A DNA stretch of 25,390 nt from Candidatus Poribacteria bacterium (GTDB lineage Bacteria > Abyssobacteria > SURF-5), in contig JACRIR010000017.1 of assembly GCA_016215705.1 (NCBI GenBank), positions 1 through 25,390 on the forward strand, read 5' to 3'. Below, in pieces: positions 1 to 8,028 of the stretch. The notes under the pieces are model-generated. The model was not told the origin of the DNA, searched no databases, and saw only the letters and a program-made list of their open reading frames with translations. The number at the start of each line of letters is the position of its first letter. The first letter of the stretch is position 1. The position numbers and the translations under genes were made by a program.

Positions 1-1
1 C

Positions 2-2224
2 ATCGGTTGTGGCGCGGACCGGAAGCCTCTCACCATCAAGATTTGGGAGTTCCCGCGCTGGCGGGAGAGCCCCGATTCCATCGACCGATTCACCTGGATG
101 AAACGTCAAATAGTCGAGTTTGAAAGAGCGCATGAAGGAGTCTCCGTCGAGTTGACGGAGTTGACGTGGGAGCGAGGAGAGGATAAGAAGAGAATCGCGA
201 TTGCGGCGGGGGTTGGCCCTGACATAATCACCGGCATGTTGCCGGTTCAGTTGATCGAACAGGGGCTCGCCGAGCCCGTCAAGGGATACATGACTGCTGC
301 GGAGAGAGCGGATTTCTTCGAGCCTGCGGTGGAAACATTTACATACGACGGAGAACTATATGGCTGGCCATGGTATCTCACAGGCAGCGTCATGTTCCTG
401 AATCTTGAACTGTTCGAGCGGTACGGAGTGGCGCCGCCCGGGCCGAACTGGAATTATGACGCATTTCTCGATGTTGCCCGGCGACTTACTCGTGACCTCG
501 ATGGTGACGGCGAATCCGACGCATATGGATTCGGGTTTCTTGTCAGCCCGGGTGATACCGGCGTGTGGCCTTTTCTGTTTCCTGACGGCGTTGCCTTTGC
601 CTCGGCAAGTGCGACAAAAGGCGAGGGGGGATTTCTCGACCACTCCCGGATCGGCCTCGATCGACTTTATGAATTGATTCATAAGGAGCGCGTTGCTCCG
701 ATACAATGTGCGGGATGGGATTCGGAGGGCATGTGGCAGCGATTCACGAACCGTCGTGACATAGCTATGGCGCCGTGGGGCATTTGGGCGATTCCCAAAC
801 TTCGGGCCATTCCCGATTTCAAGTTCGACGTGCGTGCGTATCCGGCGCCGGACTTCTCTCAGCCGGATAGCTCTGCACGAGCCTTCATTGGAACTTCCGG
901 CTTTGTCGTTCTGCGTCAGACCGACGCAAATAAACGAGACCTTTGCATGGAGTTCGCGCGGTTCTTGACCCGGCCGGAAGCGCAGAGGGACCTCTCACTT
1001 TACGGTGTGTTTCCATCGCGGAAATCCGTCGGAAACATTTACGAAGACGATGAGTTGATGGCGCGCGCGCAGGCGGTAATCAGGGGGGGACAAACGGTTC
1101 CCCGGCATGGCAACTGGGCGAAGGCGGATGAGAAGCTTCAACGCGAATTTCAACTGGCGCTCTTGGGCGAAAAGCCGGCGGCGGCCGCGATATCGGAGGG
1201 CGTCAAACAGATCAAGGAAATTCTGGCGCAAGCGCCGGAGCGCGACACAAGTGGGCACGCAGGGAGAGGCCGGGACCGTATGGTTGTTGTGATCTGGACG
1301 GTGCTCGGCATCGGACTTGTGCTCACGATTTGCATGATGTTTTCTGCGTGGCGTGTTCGCATGGCATCGTCATCGGCCTTCGGATTCCTGTGTCCGGCCT
1401 TGATGGTTTTTGCAGTCTTCATGTTTTTTCCGCTGTGTTGGGTCGCAGTCCTGTCGTTTCAGAACTATTCTGTTGCGCAGGACTCTTCCGGATGGGTTGG
1501 CCTCGAGAATCTGCGGACGGCCTTTCGGGATGCCGCCTTCGTCCGGGCCGCCTGGAACACGCTCATCTATTCCGTCGTCGTTGTGCCTGCGAATCTTTTG
1601 TCCGCGCTGGTTGTGGCAAGCCTTATATATCCGCTCTCTCAGAGGGCGCGCTCGTTCTTCAGGGGGGCATACTATCTTCCGGGAGTGGCTTCGGTAGTCA
1701 CGATTGCGATGGTGTGGCGCTGGATGTTCAACGAGGATTTCGGGCTGTTCAACACATTGGCAGGCTTTCTAGGCCTGCCTGAGACGCGCTGGCTGACGGA
1801 TCCTCGCGTCGCCCTTTGGAGCGTCATATTGACGAGTGTTGCGCGGCCGCCGGGCGGGCCGATACTGACGTATCTTGCCGCGCTTGACGCGATCCCGACT
1901 TTGCTGTATGACGCAGGTGAGATTGACGGCGCAAGCGCTGTCAAGAAATGGTTGCACATTACGGTTCCGTTGCTGAAGCCGACGACGCTGTTTCTCGCAC
2001 TCACCATAACGGTCGCTTCGTTTCAGGTGTTTGCGCAGGTTTTGGTTCTGACTGACGGCGGCCCGGGCTATGCCACCGAGGTGATAGTGCACAGGATATA
2101 CACGGCTGCCATCCGCGACTTCGATTTTGGAGTGGCGTCAGCGATGTCACTGATACTGTTCGTTGTCATCATGGTTGCGTCAGTGTTGCAGTATCGCTTT
2201 TTCAGGTCGGAGTTTGAGTATTAG
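2..2224 (+). CDS. ABC transporter solute-binding lipoprotein fused to MalF-type permease (5' partial)
   Basis: The reading frame is open from base 2, upstream of the first ATG at 98, so the true start lies left of the window. The visible N-terminus reads I-G-C-G-A-D, which fits the end of a lipobox with the Cys as lipidated +1 residue. The first ~380 residues resemble a family-1 (CUT1 sugar-type) extracellular solute-binding protein, with conserved-looking segments around TYDGELYGWPWY and RFLTRPEAQ. From base ~1280 a membrane segment begins (VVVIWTVLGIGLVLTI), followed by about six further helices of a MalF/UgpA-type permease. The EAA cytoplasmic loop (AGEIDGASAVKKWLHITVP) is near 1912-1970. 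The two parts share one uninterrupted frame, so receptor and permease form a single polypeptide: lipid-anchored at the N-terminus, receptor outside the inner membrane, permease in it. Neighbours are a MalG-type permease and peptidoglycan enzymes, so the substrate is plausibly a cell-wall saccharide; that is inference. No ATPase gene is visible. Confidence 0.88.
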   Translation: MGCGADRKPLTIKIWEFPRWRESPDSIDRFTWMKRQIVEFERAHEGVSVELTELTWERGEDKKRIAIAAGVGPDIITGMLPVQLIEQGLAEPVKGYMTAAERADFFEPAVETFTYDGELYGWPWYLTGSVMFLNLELFERYGVAPPGPNWNYDAFLDVARRLTRDLDGDGESDAYGFGFLVSPGDTGVWPFLFPDGVAFASASATKGEGGFLDHSRIGLDRLYELIHKERVAPIQCAGWDSEGMWQRFTNRRDIAMAPWGIWAIPKLRAIPDFKFDVRAYPAPDFSQPDSSARAFIGTSGFVVLRQTDANKRDLCMEFARFLTRPEAQRDLSLYGVFPSRKSVGNIYEDDELMARAQAVIRGGQTVPRHGNWAKADEKLQREFQLALLGEKPAAAAISEGVKQIKEILAQAPERDTSGHAGRGRDRMVVVIWTVLGIGLVLTICMMFSAWRVRMASSSAFGFLCPALMVFAVFMFFPLCWVAVLSFQNYSVAQDSSGWVGLENLRTAFRDAAFVRAAWNTLIYSVVVVPANLLSALVVASLIYPLSQRARSFFRGAYYLPGVASVVTIAMVWRWMFNEDFGLFNTLAGFLGLPETRWLTDPRVALWSVILTSVARPPGGPILTYLAALDAIPTLLYDAGEIDGASAVKKWLHITVPLLKPTTLFLALTITVASFQVFAQVLVLTDGGPGYATEVIVHRIYTAAIRDFDFGVASAMSLILFVVIMVASVLQYRFFRSEFEY

Positions 2225-2273
2225 AGAAAAGGATTGGGAACACGAATGATGCTGACAAGGATGAATCACGCGA

Positions 2274-3086
2274 ATGAAATCTAAAGCGACAATGGTGATT
2301 CTCCTGACGGGTGGGGCGTTTGTATCGCTTTTCCCTACGGTCTGGATGCTCTACACCTCCTTGTGTCCGTCCGACAAATTGAGCATGGCCCAGCCGGGTC
2401 TTGTTTCTCGCGAACTCACCCTGGTGAATTATGCTCAGCTTTTCAGTAGCGCGCCGGTTTTGCGTTGGACCTTCAACTCGCTTGTCATCTGCCTCGTGAT
2501 AACCCTCGGTCAGTTGCTGTTCGATAGCATGGCCGGATATGCTCTCGCGCGGAAGGAGTTTCCCGGGCGCCGCGCTCTATTCTGGCTCATTGTCGGGACC
2601 ATGATGGTTCCTGCGCAAATTCTTGTTGTGCCTCTCTATATCATGATGGTAAGATTGCATCTTGTAGACACGCTTTGGGCGGCCATACTGCCGGGGCTGG
2701 CGGGCCCGTTCGGGATATTTTTCATGAGACAGTATATGTTGACGATTCCGACAGGGCTCGAAGAAGCGGCAAGGATGGACGGGTGCAGCGATGCACAGAT
2801 ATTCTTCCGTGTCATTCTGCCGGTTTGCCTGCCTGCTTTGGGAGTGCTCGCCATATTCTTGTTTATCTCGAATTGGAATTCGTTCCTGTGGCCGCTCCTC
2901 GTGCTCAACAGCGCGGAAACATATACGCTGACTGTCGGGCTTGCGACGCTGCAGGACAAGCAGGCGCTTGACTACGGTTTGCTGATGGCTGGAGCGACGG
3001 TCGCGTCGCTTCCAATGTTTGTCGTATTCTTGATGTTCCAGCGGGTGTTTGTCAGAGGCATGCGAATGGGCGCACTCAAAGGATGA
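2274..3086 (+). CDS. Carbohydrate ABC transporter permease, MalG type
   Basis: A 270-residue integral inner-membrane protein, close to the usual ~275 for MalG/UgpE-type (CUT1) permeases. It starts with a membrane segment (MVILLTGGAFVSLFPTVWMLYTS) and has about six helices. The EAA loop that docks on the ATPase is EEAARMDGCSDAQIFFRVILP, near 2761-2823. It should pair with the fused receptor-permease encoded just upstream (49-base gap) to form the transport channel. That gap holds a quasi-repeat phrase (aacacgaatgatg, cacgcgaatg) seen elsewhere in the window, and the start has only a weak AAGGA ahead of it. The stop codon sits 6 bases before the next possible ATG, consistent with an operon. Substrate specificity cannot be read from the sequence. 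Confidence 0.92.
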   Translation: MKSKATMVILLTGGAFVSLFPTVWMLYTSLCPSDKLSMAQPGLVSRELTLVNYAQLFSSAPVLRWTFNSLVICLVITLGQLLFDSMAGYALARKEFPGRRALFWLIVGTMMVPAQILVVPLYIMMVRLHLVDTLWAAILPGLAGPFGIFFMRQYMLTIPTGLEEAARMDGCSDAQIFFRVILPVCLPALGVLAIFLFISNWNSFLWPLLVLNSAETYTLTVGLATLQDKQALDYGLLMAGATVASLPMFVVFLMFQRVFVRGMRMGALKG

Positions 3087-3130
3087 GTAATAATGAATCT
3101 ATCGGTTTTCAAATGCGGGACAAATTCTAG

Positions 3131-3146
3131 AAGGAGCGTTACATTG
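3131..3146 (+). promoter_or_regulatory. Strong RBS plus TTG start of the SpoIID-domain gene
   Basis: AAGGAG at 3131-3136 is followed by a 7-base spacer and an in-frame TTG at 3144. Starting there gives a compact 29-residue lipoprotein signal peptide. An ATG at 3093 (AAAGGA nine bases upstream) gives an unusually long 46-residue leader. Both starts remain possible. Confidence 0.55.
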
Positions 3147-5159
3147 ACCTTTTTCGAATTGCTTACGGTAAAGAACAGACTGGCGCAGAGTTTATCAATC
3201 ATCGGTCTGACGTTTTCTCTCTGCTCGTGTGCGAGTCGGCCCGAATCAGCGGAAAGCGTCATCAGTCCGCAGTCCGGGCAAAGCGCTCTAATAAGCGCAT
3301 GCCCGGCTACGCCGGCGGAGACGGCCAGGCCGGTCGAAACTCCCGCGTGCGTGGCCGAACCCAATGCGCCGCCTCCCGCGCCGAATGTTCCTCCCCCGGC
3401 TGGAGAAGCAGCGACCATAGGGACGCCGGCTCAAGAGTCACCTACGCAGGTGGCGCTGACTCAAGAGCCCGCCATTCAAGAGTCGCAGATTCCGGTGTCG
3501 GGCGACCAGAAGTCAGAGACGCAGGCGGGGGAAGCAGTTCAAGGCGGCGAAGGCTCAGCGGAGACTATAGCGGCGCCGGAAAAGATTGGGGAGGCGGCAA
3601 CTATTCCGATCGTGGAGCCTAAGAAGGTCGAGCCGAGGAAAGAGCCCGTTGAGCCGCCGGTGAGAGTGCTGATTCTCGGGAATGCGCAGTCGATAAAAGT
3701 GAGAAGCGAAGGAGAGCTTGTGGTTAGCTTCGGCGATGAATTGATGCGACTCCAGCCGGGTTCGTCCATTCAGTTCAAGCCGCGCAGCGCACGCGTATCG
3801 GTGCGTATGTATCCCGTGGGAGTAGCCACGTTCACCGCAAGCGAATACGAGAAGGCGATGGAGTACGCTGAGAAGTGGAGAGAAGACGGCTACACCGTGC
3901 GAGTCATGAAAGCCGGCGGGCCAATAGTTCGGCCCGATGGGACAACAGCCGACACGACAGTTTATTGGGTCGCCCTCGGAAGTTTCAAGGAAAAGAAAAC
4001 CGCCCAGGAGTTCAGGCAGAAACTGCTTGACCGGGGCGTCTCGTGCTGGGTGATCGATGAGAGCGTGATTGCGCCTCGCGCGAACATAGAGTTGGTGGAT
4101 GAGACCGGAAACCCGCGGGCGTATGCGGATTCGCGGGTCATCATCGGAAGCAAAGCGCCGATAAAGATCGCCAATGTCCCGTTCGGGACAGGATTCTGGA
4201 GTTCCGGCAATTTCGAGGACCGCAGTTACCTGAGTCCCCTCGAGATTATTGCCGATGAGAAGGGTACGCTGGCGGCCATAAATGAAGTGACGCTCGAGGA
4301 ATATGTGAAGGGCATCGTGCCAGTAGAAATCAGGCTTAGCGCGCCCGATGAGGCCCTCAAAGCGCAGGCGGTCGCCGCACGGACCGAAGCTATGGCAAAA
4401 CTGGGAATCCAGCATGCGTTCGACCCGTACGACTTCTGCGCTTCGCAGCACTGCCAGGAGTTCGGGGGGCTGCAGCGCAGAACTGTGCGGACGGATGCGG
4501 CCGCAGACGCGACCCGCGGCGAGGCTCTCATGTCGGGTGGCTCACTGATTGATGCCGTCTACAGCGCGAACTGCGGCGGCCACACGGAGAACAACGACAG
4601 CGTCTGGTCGTCGCGGCCGAACGCGGCCCTGAGAGGTGTCGCTGAGCTTTACAGTAATCCCGATCGTTTCCAATTCCCTCTCACGCAGTCTCAACTGAGC
4701 AAGTGGCTGAAACAGACGCCCCGCAGCTATTGCGGCGATCCCCGCACCGGTGATATGGGCAATTTCCGCTGGAAAGTAAAGTACACAGCCGCCGAGATGA
4801 CAGAGATTGCGAACAAGAGTCTGAATGTTGGAACCGTCAAGGACATAAGGGTTCTGAGGCGCGGCGTATCGGGCCGGGCGCTGTGTGTTCAGGTTGTCGG
4901 CTCCCGCAACACGGTCACCGTAACAAAAGAACTTGAGATAAGGCGCGTGCTCGGCAAACTCAAGAGCTCGATGTTTATTGTTGAGGTGAAACGCAGCGGA
5001 GGCAAACCGGTCTCGTTCACGTTCTACGGCGGCGGGTGGGGTCACGGAGTCGGCATGTGCCAGGCCGGCGCTGAGGGCATGGGCCTCCGCGGATTCAACT
5101 ATCACGAGATCCTCAAGCACTATTTCTCCGGGGCCGAGATCAAGAAACTTTATGACTGA
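3144..5159 (+). CDS. SPOR- and SpoIID/LytB-domain lipoprotein (predicted lytic transglycosylase)
   Basis: Predicted envelope enzyme that cleaves peptide-stripped peptidoglycan glycan strands, as known for the B. subtilis SpoIID family. From the chosen TTG start, the signal peptide has KNR followed by a hydrophobic stretch ending LCSC, a plausible lipobox. A long Pro/Ala/Glu/Gln-rich linker follows (about 3290-3660). A SPOR-like region lies near 3820-4065 (YPVGVATFTASEYEKAMEYA, then VYWVALGSFKEKKTAQEF), expected to bind denuded glycan. The SpoIID domain spans about 4260-5155. It contains LEEYVKGIVPVEI, whose Glu in the PVE position matches the family catalytic Glu, then KAQAVAARTEA, the Cys/His-rich DAVYSANCGGHTE and the terminal GGGWGHGVGMCQAG signature. 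Alternative start: ATG 3093, 688 residues. It overlaps the next gene by 8 bases. Its anhydro-ended products would feed the AnmK encoded downstream. Confidence 0.9.
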   Translation: MTFFELLTVKNRLAQSLSIIGLTFSLCSCASRPESAESVISPQSGQSALISACPATPAETARPVETPACVAEPNAPPPAPNVPPPAGEAATIGTPAQESPTQVALTQEPAIQESQIPVSGDQKSETQAGEAVQGGEGSAETIAAPEKIGEAATIPIVEPKKVEPRKEPVEPPVRVLILGNAQSIKVRSEGELVVSFGDELMRLQPGSSIQFKPRSARVSVRMYPVGVATFTASEYEKAMEYAEKWREDGYTVRVMKAGGPIVRPDGTTADTTVYWVALGSFKEKKTAQEFRQKLLDRGVSCWVIDESVIAPRANIELVDETGNPRAYADSRVIIGSKAPIKIANVPFGTGFWSSGNFEDRSYLSPLEIIADEKGTLAAINEVTLEEYVKGIVPVEIRLSAPDEALKAQAVAARTEAMAKLGIQHAFDPYDFCASQHCQEFGGLQRRTVRTDAAADATRGEALMSGGSLIDAVYSANCGGHTENNDSVWSSRPNAALRGVAELYSNPDRFQFPLTQSQLSKWLKQTPRSYCGDPRTGDMGNFRWKVKYTAAEMTEIANKSLNVGTVKDIRVLRRGVSGRALCVQVVGSRNTVTVTKELEIRRVLGKLKSSMFIVEVKRSGGKPVSFTFYGGGWGHGVGMCQAGAEGMGLRGFNYHEILKHYFSGAEIKKLYD

Positions 5160-6306
5160 GCAGTCCGCAATGGTGAGGCTCGGCGTAAGCCGGTTGCTGG
5201 AATCAGAGCGCGGAATTCTCGAGCGTGCCCGCGTCGGATTGATTGCGCATTCGGCGAGCGTCGATGAGCGCGGCAAGCCGACGCTTTCTCTGCTCGTCAA
5301 TGCGGGCATCCACGTCGAGCGCATTTTCTCACCCGAGCACGGTTATAACGCCCGTGCTGAAGCGGGCGAGCGGGTGTCGGACTCGATTGATTCCGATACC
5401 GGATTGCCCATTTGCAGCCTTTATGGTGAGGCGCGTCAGCCGAGCGCAGAGATGCTTGAGGGCGTCGATGCGCTTGTGTTCGACTTGCAGGACGTGGGCG
5501 TCCGATGTTATACGTACATCTGGACAATGGCGCTCGCGATGCAGGCGGCGGCTCTCTTCGGGAAGTTGTTTGTTGTCCTCGACCGTCCCAATCCTCTCGG
5601 CGGATTGAACGTTCAAGGGCCGATTCTCGAACACGAATTCGCCAGCTTTCTCGGGATATATCCCGTCCCGCTGCGATATGGGTTGACCGTTGGCGAGCTT
5701 GCGCTGTTGCTCAATGAATCGTTCGGCATAGGGGCAAACCTGGCGGTGGTCAGGATGAAGGGATGGCGGCGGCGCCTCTACTTCAGTGACACGGGCCTGC
5801 AATGGATACCGCCCTCTCCTGCTATTCGCTCGGCGGAATGCGCGCTTACGTATGCAGGCACGTGTCTGTTCGAGGGCACGAATCTTTCGGAAGGGCGCGG
5901 GACATCGGCGCCCTTTAGGCTCATCGGCGCGCCATGGCTCGACGTTGACGTGGTCAAACAAATTGATGGCAGGTGGCTTGCCGGATTTGCAGTCTCACCG
6001 CAGAAATTCACGCCGGTTTCATCAAAGCACGCGGGAATCGAGTGTGCAGGCTTGTTCATCAGCGTCGTTGACAGGCAGGAGGCTGACCCGATTGCTCTTT
6101 CTGTCGCGCTGCTGTCCGCGATCGCATCGCGGCGTTCGAGGGAACTCGAATGGAACGAAACGCATTTCGATGCCGTTGCAGGCACGGACGCCCTGCGGCG
6201 CGAGATTTGTGCGGGCAAAGACCCTGCCGACATACTGGAAAGTTGGAGAGAATCACATCGCCAGTTCGAGAGAATCAGGGCAAGACATTTGTTGTATGAA
6301 GGATGA
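5152..6306 (+). CDS. namZ: Exo-beta-N-acetylmuramidase, DUF1343/GH171 (NamZ/YbbC type)
   Basis: A 384-residue protein of the DUF1343 family. B. subtilis NamZ (formerly YbbC), the known member, releases MurNAc from the non-reducing end of peptidoglycan fragments. Visible family motifs are RVGLIAHSASVDERG, FSPEHGY (about residues 58-64), VFDLQDVGVRCYTYIWTM, VVLDRPNPLGG and FEGTNLSEGRGTSAPF. No signal peptide is apparent, which suggests cytoplasmic action on imported oligosaccharides. The start at 5152 overlaps the end of the upstream gene by 8 bases; ATG at 5170 is an alternative and neither has a strong RBS. It ends in a 4-base ATGA overlap with the NagZ-like gene. The NamZ-NagZ adjacency matches the B. 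subtilis MurNAc recovery operon, where these two enzymes alternate on a GlcNAc-MurNAc chain. Confidence 0.9.
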   Translation: MTEQSAMVRLGVSRLLESERGILERARVGLIAHSASVDERGKPTLSLLVNAGIHVERIFSPEHGYNARAEAGERVSDSIDSDTGLPICSLYGEARQPSAEMLEGVDALVFDLQDVGVRCYTYIWTMALAMQAAALFGKLFVVLDRPNPLGGLNVQGPILEHEFASFLGIYPVPLRYGLTVGELALLLNESFGIGANLAVVRMKGWRRRLYFSDTGLQWIPPSPAIRSAECALTYAGTCLFEGTNLSEGRGTSAPFRLIGAPWLDVDVVKQIDGRWLAGFAVSPQKFTPVSSKHAGIECAGLFISVVDRQEADPIALSVALLSAIASRRSRELEWNETHFDAVAGTDALRREICAGKDPADILESWRESHRQFERIRARHLLYEG

Positions 6307-7874
6307 ACAGAAGTGCGTTCATGAAAAAACTCAGCGACAAAGCAGGCGAGTTGTTCATGGTCGGGTATGCCGGAACGGACCCGACGGCGGCTAGTGAACT
6401 CATTCGCCGCCATCACGTTGGCGGGATAATCCTCTTCTCGCGGAACGTGAAGGATGCGGCCCACACTTGGGCCGTATGCAAAAAGCTGCAAGAGCTCAGG
6501 CGCGAGGTCAGCGATACTCCGTTGTTCATCGCCATCGACCAGGAAGGCGGTTGCGTTGCGCGGATAACCGAGGGGGTTACCGTTTTTCCGGGAAACATGG
6601 CATTAGGAGCGACCGGCTCGGAGAGTTTCACGCGTGGCGCCGGGCGCGTAATGGCCGGCGAGTTGGCGAGACTTGGAATCAATGTGAACTTTGCGCCGGT
6701 GCTGGACATAAGCTCGAACCCGCGCAATCCGGGCGTCGGCGCTCGTTCGTTCAGCTCCGACCCCGCGCTTGTGGCCCGGCTGAGCTCGGCCATGATACGC
6801 GCAATGCAGGAGGACGGCCTCTGCGCGACCGCAAAGCATTTCCCGGGTCTGGGTGAGGCGAAGGTTGATTCGCACGACGAGCTTCCCGTGGTTGATGCAG
6901 CAGTTGAGATTATGGAGGGTCGAGAATTCCTTCCATTTTATTCCGCTATCGAAGCCGGTGTTGCATTCATCATGACCGCACATTGCGCGTATCCGAGGCT
7001 CGACAGATCAGGCGCTCCGGCCACGTTGTCCGAACCGATCCTGACAGGTCTTTTGCGGAAGCGGATGGGGTTCAAAGGCATTGTAATAACTGATTGTCTG
7101 GAGATGGCAGGCGTGGAGAAGACATTCACGCCCGCGCAGTCGGCGCTGAAGGCTGCTGCCGCAGGCGCGAACATATTGTTGATATGTCATACACGTGAGA
7201 AGCAGGTTGCAGCGATTGAGGCTCTTGCGCGCTCCATCGAGGCGGACCCGGCGTTTGAAAGCGCAATCGGCTCCTCGCTCGAAGTAATATCGAGTGCGAA
7301 GAATCGGTTGACGGGCCGTGGCGACGCTGCATCACCGGAGTTCGGACGGGAGAAGAATCTGAGCGAAAGCATAGCGGTCGAAGCGACGACCATTGTGAGA
7401 AACGAGGGCCCTCTGATTCCGCTCAAACTTGCCTCATCTGAAACACTTGCCGTCATCGTTCCGGGCTTTGAGGCGCTGACGAAGGTGGAGGAGAACGCCG
7501 AGCCGCAAGGGGTCCTGGTAGGGGAGATCAAGCAACGTCACCCGCGCCTGGAGTATCACACTGTCGCTGTCAATCCGACTCCCGATGAGATGCTCGCGTG
7601 CTCGGTGACATGCAGAAGCGCTGATGTGATCCTGATCCTTACGTATAATCTGCACCAGTATCCTGCGCAGAGAGACCTCGTTCACGCGCTCCTGGCGTTG
7701 GGTAAGCCGTCGATAGTCGCAGCCGTGCGCGACCCATACGACCTCGGATTCATTCCGCAGGCGCGAGCATGCGTGGCGACGTACAGCTTTCGTGAGTGTT
7801 CGCTGAAGGCGTTGGTCCGGGTCCTTTTCGGCGAGAGCGAGGCAAGAGGGAAGCTTCCGGTCAAACTTGGGTAG
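6303..7874 (+). CDS. nagZ: Beta-N-acetylhexosaminidase, glycoside hydrolase family 3 (NagZ-like)
   Basis: A 523-residue GH3 enzyme expected to remove GlcNAc from peptidoglycan fragments. The N-terminal TIM barrel (residues ~1-335) shows GGIILFSRN, IDQEGGCVARI, FAPVLDISSNPRNPGVGARS and KHFPGLGEAKVDSHDELP (residues ~178-195). The last carries the DSH loop whose Asp-His pair is the acid/base dyad of NagZ-type enzymes. VITDCLEMAG (~residue 260) supplies the expected Asp nucleophile. A C-terminal alpha/beta domain (residues ~350-523) makes it longer than single-domain proteobacterial NagZ (~340) and more like two-domain Gram-positive-type enzymes. No signal peptide is evident, so it is probably cytoplasmic. 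ATG 6303 overlaps the stop of the upstream gene (ATGA), indicating translational coupling; ATG 6321 is an alternative start. Confidence 0.92.
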   Translation: MNRSAFMKKLSDKAGELFMVGYAGTDPTAASELIRRHHVGGIILFSRNVKDAAHTWAVCKKLQELRREVSDTPLFIAIDQEGGCVARITEGVTVFPGNMALGATGSESFTRGAGRVMAGELARLGINVNFAPVLDISSNPRNPGVGARSFSSDPALVARLSSAMIRAMQEDGLCATAKHFPGLGEAKVDSHDELPVVDAAVEIMEGREFLPFYSAIEAGVAFIMTAHCAYPRLDRSGAPATLSEPILTGLLRKRMGFKGIVITDCLEMAGVEKTFTPAQSALKAAAAGANILLICHTREKQVAAIEALARSIEADPAFESAIGSSLEVISSAKNRLTGRGDAASPEFGREKNLSESIAVEATTIVRNEGPLIPLKLASSETLAVIVPGFEALTKVEENAEPQGVLVGEIKQRHPRLEYHTVAVNPTPDEMLACSVTCRSADVILILTYNLHQYPAQRDLVHALLALGKPSIVAAVRDPYDLGFIPQARACVATYSFRECSLKALVRVLFGESEARGKLPVKLG

Positions 7875-7901
7875 TCCACCCGGCTGAAGAAGGAACATTT
7901 A

Positions 7902-8000
7902 ACCGCAAAGGCGCAAAGGTCGAAGAGAAGGAAAGAGGCTGGAAGCGGCTGCTTCGTTTTCGTTCGATTATTCCCTTCGCGGTCTTTGCGCTCATGCGGT
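7902..8000. repeat. Intergenic element with imperfect 17-bp terminal inverted repeats
   Basis: The gap between nagZ and anmK starts and ends with matching arms. The left arm, 7902-7918, is ACCGCAAAGGCGCAAAG. The right arm, 7984-8000, is CTTTGCGCTCATGCGGT, whose reverse complement matches the left arm at 14 of 17 positions. A related phrase (gaaggcgcaaagagtgcaaagcg) occurs near 13222. No ORF is supported inside. It may be a small mobile or folding element, or part of the genome's intergenic quasi-repeat family. Confidence 0.6.
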
Positions 8001-8028
8001 GAAATCCGTGTGGTAATTCTCCGACCAT

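Noticed and set aside
3555-4451. 298-residue ORF antisense to the SpoIID gene
   Set aside because: It is a shadow of a GC-rich coding frame; the + strand product has clear SPOR and SpoIID motifs.
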